Shown here piece by piece: positions 1 to 7,423 of a stretch of DNA of 64,000 nucleotides. The notes under the pieces were generated by a model. That model worked only from the letters and a program-made list of their open reading frames with translations. It did no database searches and was not told where the DNA came from. The stretch covers positions 1 to 64,000 of the forward strand of contig NZ_FUXL01000003.1 in assembly GCF_900167365.1 (NCBI RefSeq), given 5' to 3'. The stretch is from Consotaella salsifontis (lineage in GTDB: Bacteria > Pseudomonadota > Alphaproteobacteria > Rhizobiales > Rhizobiaceae). A program made the translations under genes and the position numbers. Each line of letters starts with the position of its first letter. Position 1 is the first letter of the stretch.

Positions 1-188
1 GGCACCGCCTCGACGCGGATGACGATGGTGCCAGCGCGATAGTCGATCGGCGCCAGACGCTTGGACTTGGCCAGAGAGAAGAACGGATAGGCCATGAGGT
101 CCTGGGCGTCGCGCGGGGCAAGATCACCGGGCAGCGCCCGGAAGAGATCGAGCTGCTCGCGTTCGGCCTTGTGGGGATGAGCCGGCAT
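1..188 (-). CDS. Replication initiator protein A family, N-terminal fragment (cut by window edge)
   Basis: The first 62 residues are visible, and the gene runs off the left edge of the window. The N-terminus (MPAHPHKAEREQLDLFRALP, then a stretch around AQDLMAYPFFSLAKSKR and DYRAGTIVIRVEAV) matches my recollection of the RepA-like replication initiators found on alphaproteobacterial plasmids and integrative elements. The start codon overlaps the stop of the upstream AlpA-like gene (TGATG, one shared base), so the two are probably co-transcribed and translationally coupled. Its role would be binding iterons or an origin to start element or plasmid replication. That is family knowledge and cannot be tested on this fragment. 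Confidence 0.75.
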   Translation of the reverse strand, partial: MPAHPHKAEREQLDLFRALPGDLAPRDAQDLMAYPFFSLAKSKRLAPIDYRAGTIVIRVEAV

Positions 189-469
189 CAGCGGGCGTCG
201 CGCCCAGTGGTCCGCAGCAACGGCGAGGCATGCCGCTTGGCGGGAAGCAGCGAGCCGCGCGGATCGGAAGTCGAGGTGACGGCGCCGCGGTCGGCCCAGG
301 CCTGGAGATCGTCGAGGCAATAGACGACACGGCCGCCGAGCTTGCGGTAGGCGGGGCCGGTGCCATAGGTGCGGTGCTTCTCGAGGGTGCGGCCGGAAAG
401 ACCAAGGAAGCGGGCGGCTTCGGGCGTGCGGAGATAGCGCGGCGGCAAGCCGGGGATGGTGGGCGTCAT
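188..469 (-). CDS. AlpA/excisionase-like helix-turn-helix protein
   Basis: A 93-residue protein with an N-terminal MerR/excisionase-type winged helix: YLRTPEAARFLGLSGRTLEKHR at about residues 12-33, then TGPAYRKLGGRVVYCLDDLQAWAD, the usual 'recognition helix plus wing' layout of the HTH_17 family. The C-terminal 30 residues are basic and probably disordered. I chose the internal ATG because the HTH begins 10 residues later; the open frame extends further upstream without recognisable content. It is directly coupled to the repA fragment, so it likely regulates element replication or excision. A second, unrelated copy of this fold is at 24089-24385 beside the integrase. Confidence 0.75.
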   Translation of the reverse strand: MTPTIPGLPPRYLRTPEAARFLGLSGRTLEKHRTYGTGPAYRKLGGRVVYCLDDLQAWADRGAVTSTSDPRGSLLPAKRHASPLLRTTGRDAR

Positions 470-600
470 GATCGGGCCTTCGAGGGTTGAATGAGGCCGC
501 CGGCGATCGGCGGCGAACGAAGGCCACGGTGGCGGAGAAGCGCCGCGCAGAGGGAGGGCGAAGAGGGAAAGCGAAAAATCGCCCCCTCGGCGGCAAAGGG

Positions 601-1372
601 TCAGTCGTGGCGGCGATGGCGGAAGAGATCGCGATAGCCGCCGCCGACCAGGCGGGTGCCCTCGCGCACGAGCCGTTTGACCTTGTCGCGCAGAGACGAG
701 GTCTTCCACATCTCGTCGGCGAGCCGACCGGCACCGAACAGGACCGCAGCGATCTCGCGGTGGGTGGCGCCACAGCTTCGTCCGTCGAAGGCCTGCAGCG
801 CTTGCCGGATGGTGTGGCGCCGCTGCGGCGTCAGCCGATCGTCGGGCGGAATGCGGCGACCGGCGAGCACATGCCGGTAGCGCTCCAGCGCGCGCAGCCG
901 GTCAGGAAGATCGGCATCCAGCGGAACGATGGCGGCAAGGGCATCGTCGGCCGCGATGCCCGGCAGAACGAAGACATGGAGGGAGGAGAGGCCGGCGCCG
1001 AAGGCAAGGTCGAGACCATCAGTGCCAGCCGGAGCGGCGCCGGCGTCAGGCGGCGGAGCAACCTCGCCGGCAACAGGGGCAAGAACCGGCTTCTGCGTCA
1101 GCAGCACCGTCGCCGGATCGACCTCGGCCGTCCAGAACACCGTCGCATCGTTCGCCGTCTCGCTCGGTGCCGTTGGGAAATCGGATCCCCCAGCGCAGCC
1201 GCATCAGGCGCGCCAGATGCGCGGCGTTGCGCGCATGGTCCTGCACCTCGGCAAAGTCGCGCTGATAGTCCGGATTGCGGCGCAGGCACTCCCAGGCGAG
1301 ATCGGAACCCGTGAGATCGTCGAGATAGTCGTAGTCGGACGAAGACCGCCATCGCGATGCATCAGGCACCAT
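601..1372 (-). pseudogene. DUF6499-DUF2285 fusion protein, broken by a +1 frameshift
   Basis: The N-terminal part (start 1372; DASRWRSSSDYDYLDDLTGS onward, DUF6499-type) and the C-terminal part (FWTAEVDPATVLLTQ to the end at 601, DUF2285-type DNA-binding region) are in different frames. They join exactly if one T is removed from the TTT run whose plus-strand copy is AAA at 1178-1180. The repaired junction reads RWGIRFPTAPSETANDATVF, which is natural for the family, and the total length of 772 is one base over a multiple of three. The repaired protein would be 256 residues. DUF2285 proteins are recurrent in rhizobial integrative elements and are thought to be transcription factors. Either the gene is inactivated or the read has a homopolymer error. 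AAGGAGG lies a few bases before the start ATG. Confidence 0.8.
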
Positions 1373-1493
1373 GGCATCCTCCTTGCCGCAAAACGCGCGG
1401 CTGCTGATGCCTTGAAAGATTCCCGCTGCGATTGTGCTTGGGAAGTCCGCCTGCCGGCATCACCCGATGCGGCGCCAGCATCACGGGGTGCAG

Positions 1494-1757
1494 TCAGTGC
1501 TGCTCTTCGCGCGCGAGAAAGCGATAGCCGGTCGTGCTCATCCAGCGGGCGCGGGCGAGATGGGCCTCATAAACATGCCTTGCGCGCTCCGGCTCCCGTG
1601 CCGGATCAAGCCCGAACAGCACAGCAGCCACCTCCTGCCAGTCGGCGCCGTCGGCCGCCGCGTCGAGAAGCCGCACGTAGAGCTTCACATGCGCGCGGTC
1701 GTAGTCGGTCAGCCCGTCGCTCTCGGGCGGCGCATCGTGTAGTGGCGAAGTGATCAT
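1494..1757 (-). CDS. Small DUF2285-like element protein
   Basis: An 87-residue acidic protein: SDGLTDYDRAHVKLYVRLLD near the N-terminus, WQEVAAVLFGLDPAREPERA in the middle and ARARWMSTTGYRFLAREE at the end. I recognise this as a small protein that commonly sits next to the DUF6499/DUF2285 gene in alphaproteobacterial integrative elements and is usually labelled DUF2285 or DNA-binding. It contains a helix pair resembling a degenerate HTH. It is upstream of, and on the same strand as, the frameshifted DUF2285 gene (about 120 bp gap), so it probably belongs to the same regulatory group. No enzyme motifs are visible. Confidence 0.6.
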   Translation of the reverse strand: MITSPLHDAPPESDGLTDYDRAHVKLYVRLLDAAADGADWQEVAAVLFGLDPAREPERARHVYEAHLARARWMSTTGYRFLAREEQH

Positions 1758-1940
1758 GGCGGCCCTCGCAGAGGCTCCAGCGTCGGCGCTGCGATAGCAC
1801 GGCGGCGGGATCGGCAGAAGCAGCGAAGCGGCACCAGATCGCGGCCCTCACTCCCGGCGCCGGATGTCGCCAGCATCGGCCTGTTGAATACGCACTATAG
1901 TTGATAAACTCATAGTATGTAAACGCGGCACGCCTTGCGC

Positions 1941-2165
1941 ATGGATATGCGCAAGCTGGTCGGCCGAAACTTCGCCCGACTGCGTCGGGCTCAGGGCCTG
2001 ACGCAGGAGGATGTCGAGGCGCGCTCCGGCTTCAGCCAGCAGTATCTCAGCGGCCTGGAGCGAGGGCGGCGCAATCCGACGATCATTACGCTCTACGAGC
2101 TCGCCCAGGCTCTCGGCGTCAGTCATGTCGATCTGGTCCAGCCGGACGATGAGGACGATCGTTGA
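1941..2165 (+). CDS. XRE-family (Cro/C1) transcriptional regulator
   Basis: A 74-residue single-domain repressor-like protein. The HTH_3 fold covers almost all of it: GRNFARLRRAQGLTQEDVEA, then the recognition helix SQQYLSGLERGRRNPT, then LYELAQALGVSHVDLV. The ATG at 1941 is preferred over an in-frame TTG two codons earlier. It is divergent from the DUF2285-like gene (start 1757) and convergent with DUF736, and it is the only plus-strand gene in this part of the backbone. This is a common position for the regulator that keeps an integrative element quiescent. The upstream 180 bp contain an AT-rich stretch around 1886-1920 suitable for a promoter and operator. Confidence 0.85.
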   Translation: MDMRKLVGRNFARLRRAQGLTQEDVEARSGFSQQYLSGLERGRRNPTIITLYELAQALGVSHVDLVQPDDEDDR

Positions 2166-2230
2166 CGCGCCATCCTGCGACGCTGTGAAAGCTCCCTGGC
2201 CGGCCGGAGCCGACCAGGGAACGAGGTCCG

Positions 2231-2557
2231 TCAGTCGCCGGTCCGGCGGCTGGGGCGAGACCAGATCAGGCTGTAGCCGTCGCCGTTCTCGTCGTCGAAG
2301 AGGTTGGCGAAGATCGGAGCGGTGAAGCTCGGATCGTCGAGCTTGAGGCCGAGATAGTCGCGGCCCTCGCTGGAGCGCTTGGACCATGCGGCGCCGATTT
2401 CCACTCGACCTGCATAGACGCGGTGGCTGGGAGCGTTGTCGCTGGTGGTGCGCACCTCGGGAACGATGCGGACGTTCTTGGCCTGGACGGAAAGGGTGAC
2501 GATTGCGCCGGTGAACTCGTTGTCGCCGGTCTTCTTGAAGGTGCCGATGGTCGCCAT
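2231..2557 (-). CDS. DUF736 family protein
   Basis: A 108-residue protein starting MATIGTFKKTGDNEFTGAIV, the hallmark N-terminus of DUF736. It contains the conserved segments LSVQAKNVRIVPE, APSHRVYAGRVEIGAAW, GRDYLGLKLDDPSFTAPIFANL and a tail ending in YSLIWSRPSRR. The family is small, probably an all-beta fold, and almost restricted to alphaproteobacterial plasmids and integrative elements; its biochemical role is unknown. The start ATG is preceded by AAGGAG at good spacing on the minus strand. A GC-rich hairpin lies 26 nt further upstream (2584-2607). Confidence 0.9.
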   Translation of the reverse strand: MATIGTFKKTGDNEFTGAIVTLSVQAKNVRIVPEVRTTSDNAPSHRVYAGRVEIGAAWSKRSSEGRDYLGLKLDDPSFTAPIFANLFDDENGDGYSLIWSRPSRRTGD

Positions 2558-2583
2558 GGTGGTTCTCCTTGATCTCTTGTCTT

Positions 2584-2607
2584 CGAGCCCGCACCGTTGC
2601 GGCCTCG
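2584..2607 (-). promoter_or_regulatory. Hairpin in the DUF736 leader
   Basis: On the minus strand the leader folds as CGAG, a one-base mismatch, CCGCA, a four-base loop, TGCGG, the mismatch partner, CTCG. The stem ends 26 nt before the DUF736 start codon, just ahead of the AAGGAG ribosome-binding site. It could modulate translation or mRNA stability. Structure is seen; function is inferred. Confidence 0.4.
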
Positions 2608-2652
2608 ATGGCGATCGACGGGCCGAGGGCGATCGGCGCCGCATCCGCTTGC

Positions 2653-2678
2653 GGGCCGCAGCGGCAGCGGAGGATGGC
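2653..2678. repeat. 26-bp dispersed repeat, copy 1
   Basis: The block starts GGGCCGCAGCG and ends GGAGGATGGC. It matches 8501-8526 at 25 of 26 positions and is in the same orientation. Each copy lies about 95-150 bp upstream of the start codon of a minus-strand backbone gene (DUF736 here, DUF2493 for copy 2), so it may be a shared promoter or regulator site. Confidence 0.6.
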
Positions 2679-2725
2679 AGCCGGACGGCTTTCTTGATCC
2701 GCGCGGAATGACGGCGTCCTCGGGG

Positions 2726-2749
2726 CCCCACGCGGCTCGCCGCGTGGGG
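2726..2749. other. Perfect 10-bp stem-loop
   Basis: CCCCACGCGG, then the loop CTCG, then CCGCGTGGGG. There is no T-run on either side, so it is not an ordinary intrinsic terminator. It lies in the gene-free stretch between the backbone and the ABC-3C cargo. Confidence 0.5.
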
Positions 2750-3254
2750 TGGGGACCTGACAGGGGAAGAAAGTTGGCCGGCGCCATTGCGGCCAAGTCG
2801 ATCGAGGCGCAGCCGGCCTTCGGCCAGATCAGCCCATTGAAGAGGCCGTTCGGGAGCGCTCGATCTGCGGGAAGATCAATGGAGACGTCACGGCCGGCGA
2901 GAGGAATCAAGGCCCGGCAGCACGTGGGCGCCTCGGTCGTGGACCTGCCCTCGGCGTTGCCTCGCCACATCAAAGAGATACGCGCCATCGGCGACAATCA
3001 GCGGCGTCAGGCGCCAGCATCAGGGCTATGCCATCAAGAAATGGGCGCCGATACTGCGCGGGCGGGCGTCGTATCCGGATCGCTGGACAGAGGTACTCCT
3101 ACGATTGCCACCGTGCGTAGAATCGGTGACAACGGGCCGTCAGCCGAGTGTCAGCTTCCGGGCTGGACGGGGGAGGCAGACAAATTGAACCGCGTGAGAG
3201 AGAGACCTTTCTCCGTGAATGCCTTACGTTTGTCGCGGATGCTTTGGGGGAGAC

Positions 3255-4346
3255 GTGACTGCCCATTTCGAAGACATAGGAGCTCCGCCTACCGCTGGCG
3301 CGCCGCTGAGCGCAGATCAGGCTGTCGCCGGGCCACGCATTCCGCCCCAACAGCAGATTCTCATATACTCCGCCGAAGAATGGGAAATTTTCATTCAGGA
3401 GTGGGCGCACTACTGCCTCAAGCAGGAATACATCAAGGTGCAACGCGCGAGCGGTGCTGGCGACAAGGGAATCGACGTCGCCGGGTTTGCCGGCGTCGCT
3501 TTGCTACAGGGCGTTTGGGACAATTACCAGTGCAAGCACTATGATCACGCGCTCTACCCGAGCGACGCCTGGCCTGAGATTGGCAAGATTCTCTGGTACT
3601 CGTTCAAGGGAGATTACAACCCGCCAAGGCGCTACTACTTCGTAGCTCCCCGAGGAGTTGGCACGACGCTCGCAGGCTATCTGGGCGATGTGGCGAAGCT
3701 CAAGATGCTGCTAATCGAAAATTGGGACAAGAATTGCCGCAAGAACATCACCGATACACAAGAAATCGCCCTTGAGGGCAAATTCTTCGAACATGTGAAG
3801 ACGTTTGACTTCTCGATTTTCGAAGCCAAGACCGCGCTTGAGATTATCGAGGCTCACCGGGCGAGTCCGGTTCATATCGCCCGCTTTGGCGGCGGTCTGC
3901 CCAATCGTCCGGACCCCGGTGCGCCTCCCGAGGAGATCGCTCCGCCCGAAAGCAGGTATGTGGCGCAACTGCTCAGCGCCTATGCCGAGCATACCAATGC
4001 ACCAATTCCCGACGTTTCCGCCCTGAAAGCATGGTCCAAGCTCAACGACCATTTCGGCCGCCAGCGAGTAGCCTTCTATCATGCGGAGTCGCTCCGCCTC
4101 TTTGCTCGCGATACCGTGCCGGAAGGGACATCTGAGTCCCTACAGGATGAGATTCACGCAGGCGTGGTCGATGTTTGCGAGGCGGATCACTGCGACGGCT
4201 ATGATCGCGTCTGCGCCGTCACCAAGGAAGCTCGGAATCTGCCTATCACATCGAACCCGCTTATCGCACGAGCGAAGGTGCAGGATCGCGAAGGCATCTG
4301 CCATCAACTGGCCAACGAGGATCGGTTGGAATGGTCGAAGCCGTAG
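3255..4346 (+). CDS. ABC-3C system effector with Mrr-like nuclease domain
   Basis: A protein of about 363 residues and first gene of a three-gene operon. The N-terminal domain (about residues 35-200) has restriction-endonuclease-like motifs: E at about 42-49, GAGDKGIDV with the likely catalytic Asp at about 74, and the Q-x-K signature YQCKHY at about 91-96. The C-terminal half (HASP...FGRQRVAFYHAESLRLFARD) resembles the ABC-3C C-terminal effector module. ABC-3C systems are known from comparative genomics as conflict systems in which an SMC-like ATPase controls an effector; here the effector would cut DNA. The stop overlaps the next gene by 16 bases. I chose the GTG at 3255 because GGGGGAG lies just before it; an ATG at 3219 is in frame and possible. 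The gene is less GC-rich than its neighbours. Confidence 0.8.
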   Translation: MTAHFEDIGAPPTAGAPLSADQAVAGPRIPPQQQILIYSAEEWEIFIQEWAHYCLKQEYIKVQRASGAGDKGIDVAGFAGVALLQGVWDNYQCKHYDHALYPSDAWPEIGKILWYSFKGDYNPPRRYYFVAPRGVGTTLAGYLGDVAKLKMLLIENWDKNCRKNITDTQEIALEGKFFEHVKTFDFSIFEAKTALEIIEAHRASPVHIARFGGGLPNRPDPGAPPEEIAPPESRYVAQLLSAYAEHTNAPIPDVSALKAWSKLNDHFGRQRVAFYHAESLRLFARDTVPEGTSESLQDEIHAGVVDVCEADHCDGYDRVCAVTKEARNLPITSNPLIARAKVQDREGICHQLANEDRLEWSKP

Positions 4347-4837
4347 CCCGACGCAAAGTGCCCGCCACCTTCAATGGGGCCCTAGAAGCGGGCGTGCGCG
4401 CTGTTGCTTTGCTCGCCGCCGCGCACCCGTATTCATTCGACTTGCAACGCTTGATCGCATTCGATTATTTGCTCGTGCATACGGCCGATGTTGGAGGACC
4501 CGCGAGCCTTCACCCGCCCGCTCCCCTTCATCCCGCAGAGCTGCTCGTACGCCGTAAACTGGTCGAACAGGCTTTGCTGCTCATGATGACCCGCGACCTT
4601 GTGCAACGAGAGGTCTCGACCGAGGGCATCCGTTACCGCGCCGGAGAGAACGCGACACCATTTCTGCAGGCGCTTCAGTCCGGTTATCTCGGCGCGCTCA
4701 AGGACCGCGCCGCGTGGCTCGTCGGTGAGTTCGGCGCCCAGTCGGATACGGACTTCCGCGCCCTGATGCGGCGCTTCTTCGACCGCTGGGTTGAGGAGTT
4801 TCAGGTGGCAGAAAGCAGCCTTGGGGTGGAGTCGTGA
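4331..4837 (+). CDS. ABC-3C system middle component 2
   Basis: A 168-residue protein. The core FNGALEAGVRAVALLAAAHP, FDLQRLIAFDYLLVHTADVGGP and ELLVRRKLVEQALLLMMTRD is what I recognise as middle component type 2 of ABC three-component systems, a winged-helix-like adaptor between the ATPase and the effector. It overlaps the effector gene by 16 bases and the ATPase gene by 4 (GTGA), so the three are co-translated and probably act as one complex. No catalytic residues are expected or seen. Start: ATG at 4331, the first in the frame with the family N-terminus. Confidence 0.8.
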   Translation: MVEAVARRKVPATFNGALEAGVRAVALLAAAHPYSFDLQRLIAFDYLLVHTADVGGPASLHPPAPLHPAELLVRRKLVEQALLLMMTRDLVQREVSTEGIRYRAGENATPFLQALQSGYLGALKDRAAWLVGEFGAQSDTDFRALMRRFFDRWVEEFQVAESSLGVES

Positions 4838-6714
4838 TCACGCCAGGCTTGCGCATCCGCCATCTTGCATTCCATGGCCCGAACCGCGAAGCGGCTGCAG
4901 TCGAGTTTGGCGCAGGGCTCAATCTTCTCTATGGCGCCTCCGATACCGGCAAGTCGTTCGTCGTCGAAGCCATCGATTTCATGCTTGGCGGGAAAACCGC
5001 GCTGCGAGACATTCCCGAGCGCATCGGTTACGATCTCGTGTTGCTCGGTATCGAAACCATGGATAGCGAGCAGTTCACGCTTTCCCGGAGCGCAGACGGC
5101 GGAAATTTCCGCCTGTTTAGGGGCCTTTATCTTGAGCCACCACCAGCTGATAGCGAGGCGCGCGAACTTGCTGACCAGCACAGCGAGCGGAGTGCCGATA
5201 ACCTTTCGAGCTTCCTCCTCGAAAAGTGCGGGCTGAATGCCAAGCGAGTGCGCAGGAACAAGCGGGGTGACACGAACAGCCTCAGCTTCCGCAACCTCGC
5301 GCGCCTGATGATCGTCACGGAAACTGAGATCACCTCTCAGCGCTCGCCGCTGACCGACGGCAACCCCACTGCCGACACGCCCAACTTCGCGACTTTTAAG
5401 CTTCTGCTGACCGGCGTAGACGATTCAGCGCTCGTCGCGCAGAGGGCCGCGACGCCGGAAGACCAAACGCGCGAAGCACAAATCGAGCTGCTCGACCAGC
5501 TCATCGGCGAGTACCGGGACCGGATAAAGGGGCTCGCGAAACAGCCGAAGGAGCTGGAGGACCAGCTAGGACGGCTTGAGGGCTCGCTTGACGCATACAC
5601 ACAGCAGCTCACGACCAGTGAAGCGGATTTCCGCCGCCTTTCGGGGCGGCGACGCGAGTTGCGCGAACGACTGGAGCAGGGAAAGGATAGGCGCGCCGAG
5701 ATCACTTCGCTGTTGGAACGGTTCGACCTTTTAGGGGAGCATTACCGCTCCGATGTAGATCGGCTTCGCGGCATTGAGGAAGCGGGTACTTTGTTCAGCG
5801 TGCTCGGTCATACGCAATGCCCGCTTTGCGGCGCGCCACCCGAGCATCATCAGCGTGATGCTGAGTGCGGTGGAAACGTGGAGGCTGTGGTAGCTGCCGC
5901 CCGCAGCGAGATTGCAAAAATCGAGCTGCTGCAGAGAGAGCTTGATGACACTGTTGCCGCGCTACGCCGCGAGGGAGCGGGATTCGACCGGCGCTTGCCG
6001 AAGGTCGAGGGGGAACTTTCCTCCGTCTCGTCTGAACTCGAGGGCTTGACTGCGCCGAAGCTCAGGCAGCTCCGCGCCAGCTACGGCGAACTGGCAGATA
6101 AAAGGGGCGAGGTGCGCGAAGCGCTCGCGATCTACCGCACGCTTCAGGATATGGAGAAGCGGCGCGAAGACCTGGAGCGGGGAAGCGACCAGCGCGCCGC
6201 CGCTGTGTCGGATGGCGACCTTCCAACGACAGTGGCGACAAACTTTGCGCAGCGCGTTGAGACCATCCTCAAAGGCTGGCACTTCCCAGGTGCGGACCGC
6301 GTGTATTTCGACGCAAAGGCACGGGATCTCGTTATCGGTGGGAAATTGAGAACGGCGCGAGGCAAGGGCCTTCGCGCAATCACCCATGCCGCCTTCACCA
6401 TTGGCCTTCTTGAATACTGCCGGGAGAACAACACGCCCCACCCTGGCTTTGTGGTCCTTGATTCCCCATTACTGGCGTACCGCGAGCCGGAGGGGGATGA
6501 CCTAGACCTAATAGGCACAGACCTAAACGCGCAGTTCTACTCGTACCTAGCTAAGCTACCTGTGGACCGCCAGGTGATCGTCATCGAAAACCGGGACCCG
6601 CCATCCGAAGTTTCGGCCCGTCCGAACGTGCTCATGTTCAGCAAGAACCCAAATAGCGGCCGCTACGGGTTCTTCCCCCTGGCTGCGGGCGTAGTAGGTA
6701 CTGCCGCTGAATAG
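4834..6714 (+). CDS. ABC-3C system ATPase (DUF3732, SMC/Rad50-like)
   Basis: A 626-residue protein. The N-terminal Walker A is GASDTGKS at residues 34-41. A central coiled coil (about 200-470) is rich in Glu, Arg and Leu and interrupted by a zinc-hook-like CPLC at 329-332, with a second His/Cys group just after. The C-terminal Walker B region contains GFVVLDSPLL with Asp at about 543. This layout is the DUF3732 family, the ATPase of ABC-3C systems. It likely forms a DNA-sensing dimer that activates the nuclease effector. The start is GTG, overlapping the middle component stop (GTGA). The operon ends here; a minus-strand flavin reductase is not part of it, and the next plus-strand gene starts 138 bp later. 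Confidence 0.88.
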   Translation: MITPGLRIRHLAFHGPNREAAAVEFGAGLNLLYGASDTGKSFVVEAIDFMLGGKTALRDIPERIGYDLVLLGIETMDSEQFTLSRSADGGNFRLFRGLYLEPPPADSEARELADQHSERSADNLSSFLLEKCGLNAKRVRRNKRGDTNSLSFRNLARLMIVTETEITSQRSPLTDGNPTADTPNFATFKLLLTGVDDSALVAQRAATPEDQTREAQIELLDQLIGEYRDRIKGLAKQPKELEDQLGRLEGSLDAYTQQLTTSEADFRRLSGRRRELRERLEQGKDRRAEITSLLERFDLLGEHYRSDVDRLRGIEEAGTLFSVLGHTQCPLCGAPPEHHQRDAECGGNVEAVVAAARSEIAKIELLQRELDDTVAALRREGAGFDRRLPKVEGELSSVSSELEGLTAPKLRQLRASYGELADKRGEVREALAIYRTLQDMEKRREDLERGSDQRAAAVSDGDLPTTVATNFAQRVETILKGWHFPGADRVYFDAKARDLVIGGKLRTARGKGLRAITHAAFTIGLLEYCRENNTPHPGFVVLDSPLLAYREPEGDDLDLIGTDLNAQFYSYLAKLPVDRQVIVIENRDPPSEVSARPNVLMFSKNPNSGRYGFFPLAAGVVGTAAE

Positions 6715-6851
6715 TGCGAACAGCGAGCTTCCAAGTGTCTGCACTGGGATGGTTTGCCATCTCCCAGCATGGTGCGTCTTCGGCGCCAAATCGCCGTCTG
6801 AGCGTAATTCGATCCGAGATCGATCCCGTCGAAGCCGAGCCGGGCACACAG

Positions 6852-7415
6852 ATGACCAAGATCCCTGAGAAGCGCGACTTTCCAGTGAGCCAGGTGCGGC
6901 GCTACCTGGAGCCGGGGTCGATCGTGCTGGTTTCGTCGAAGTGGCGGGACAAGACGAACATCATGACGCTGGGCTGGCACACGGTGTTGGAGTTCTCGCC
7001 CTCGCTGGTGGGGCTGATGATCTCGGGCGGCAACCACAGCTTCCGCATGATCCGCGAGAGCGGCGAGTGCGTGATCAACCTGCCGACGACGGCGCTGACC
7101 GACACGGTGGTCGGCATCGGCAACACCAGCGGCGCTGACATCGACAAGTTCGCCGAGTTCGGACTGACGGCCGAGGAGGCGTCACAGGTCGACGCCCCGC
7201 TGATCGGCGAGTGCCACGCGAACTTCGAATGTCGGCTTCATGACGACGCGCTGGTCCAGCGCTACAACTTCTTCATCTTCGAGGTGGTGAAAGCGCATGT
7301 CGCGCCGTCGCCCGAGCATCCCGAGACGCTGCACTATACCGGCGACGGCGTCTTCATGGTGGCGGGCGAGATCATCGACCGCCGCTCGTTGTTCCGGCCG
7401 GAGATGCTGGGCTGA
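6852..7415 (+). CDS. Flavin reductase family protein (FMN-binding split barrel)
   Basis: A 187-residue protein with the flavin-reductase-like split-barrel pattern: SSKWRDKTNIMTLGWHTVLE, then PSLVGLMISGGNHSFRMI, then GECVINLP and DTVVGIGNTSGADIDKF. Family members reduce or bind FMN, or act as flavoprotein oxidoreductases on small substrates; the substrate here cannot be read from sequence. The frame is open from 6714, but the ATG at 6852 is the first that gives the family N-terminus, and no strong ribosome-binding site is present. It is on the plus strand between the ABC-3C cargo and the backbone and may be an unrelated cargo gene. Confidence 0.8.
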   Translation: MTKIPEKRDFPVSQVRRYLEPGSIVLVSSKWRDKTNIMTLGWHTVLEFSPSLVGLMISGGNHSFRMIRESGECVINLPTTALTDTVVGIGNTSGADIDKFAEFGLTAEEASQVDAPLIGECHANFECRLHDDALVQRYNFFIFEVVKAHVAPSPEHPETLHYTGDGVFMVAGEIIDRRSLFRPEMLG

Positions 7416-7423
7416 CGCGGCGC

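Larger units (their letters stand above)
2558..3254. other. Gene-free stretch with hairpins and a dispersed 26-bp repeat
   Basis: About 700 bp without a convincing gene. The long open frames here have no family signal and are GC-driven. The stretch holds the DUF736 leader hairpin, one copy of a 26-bp element repeat (2653-2678), and a perfect 10-bp stem with a CTCG tetraloop (2726-2749). From about 3170 the composition becomes less GC-rich toward the ABC-3C operon, so the cargo boundary is probably near 2800-3200. Confidence 0.5.

Noticed and set aside
2597-3544. Long plus-strand open frame covering the gene-free stretch
   Set aside because: It has no family signal, spans the hairpin and repeat region, and is overlapped in another frame by the ABC-3C effector gene.
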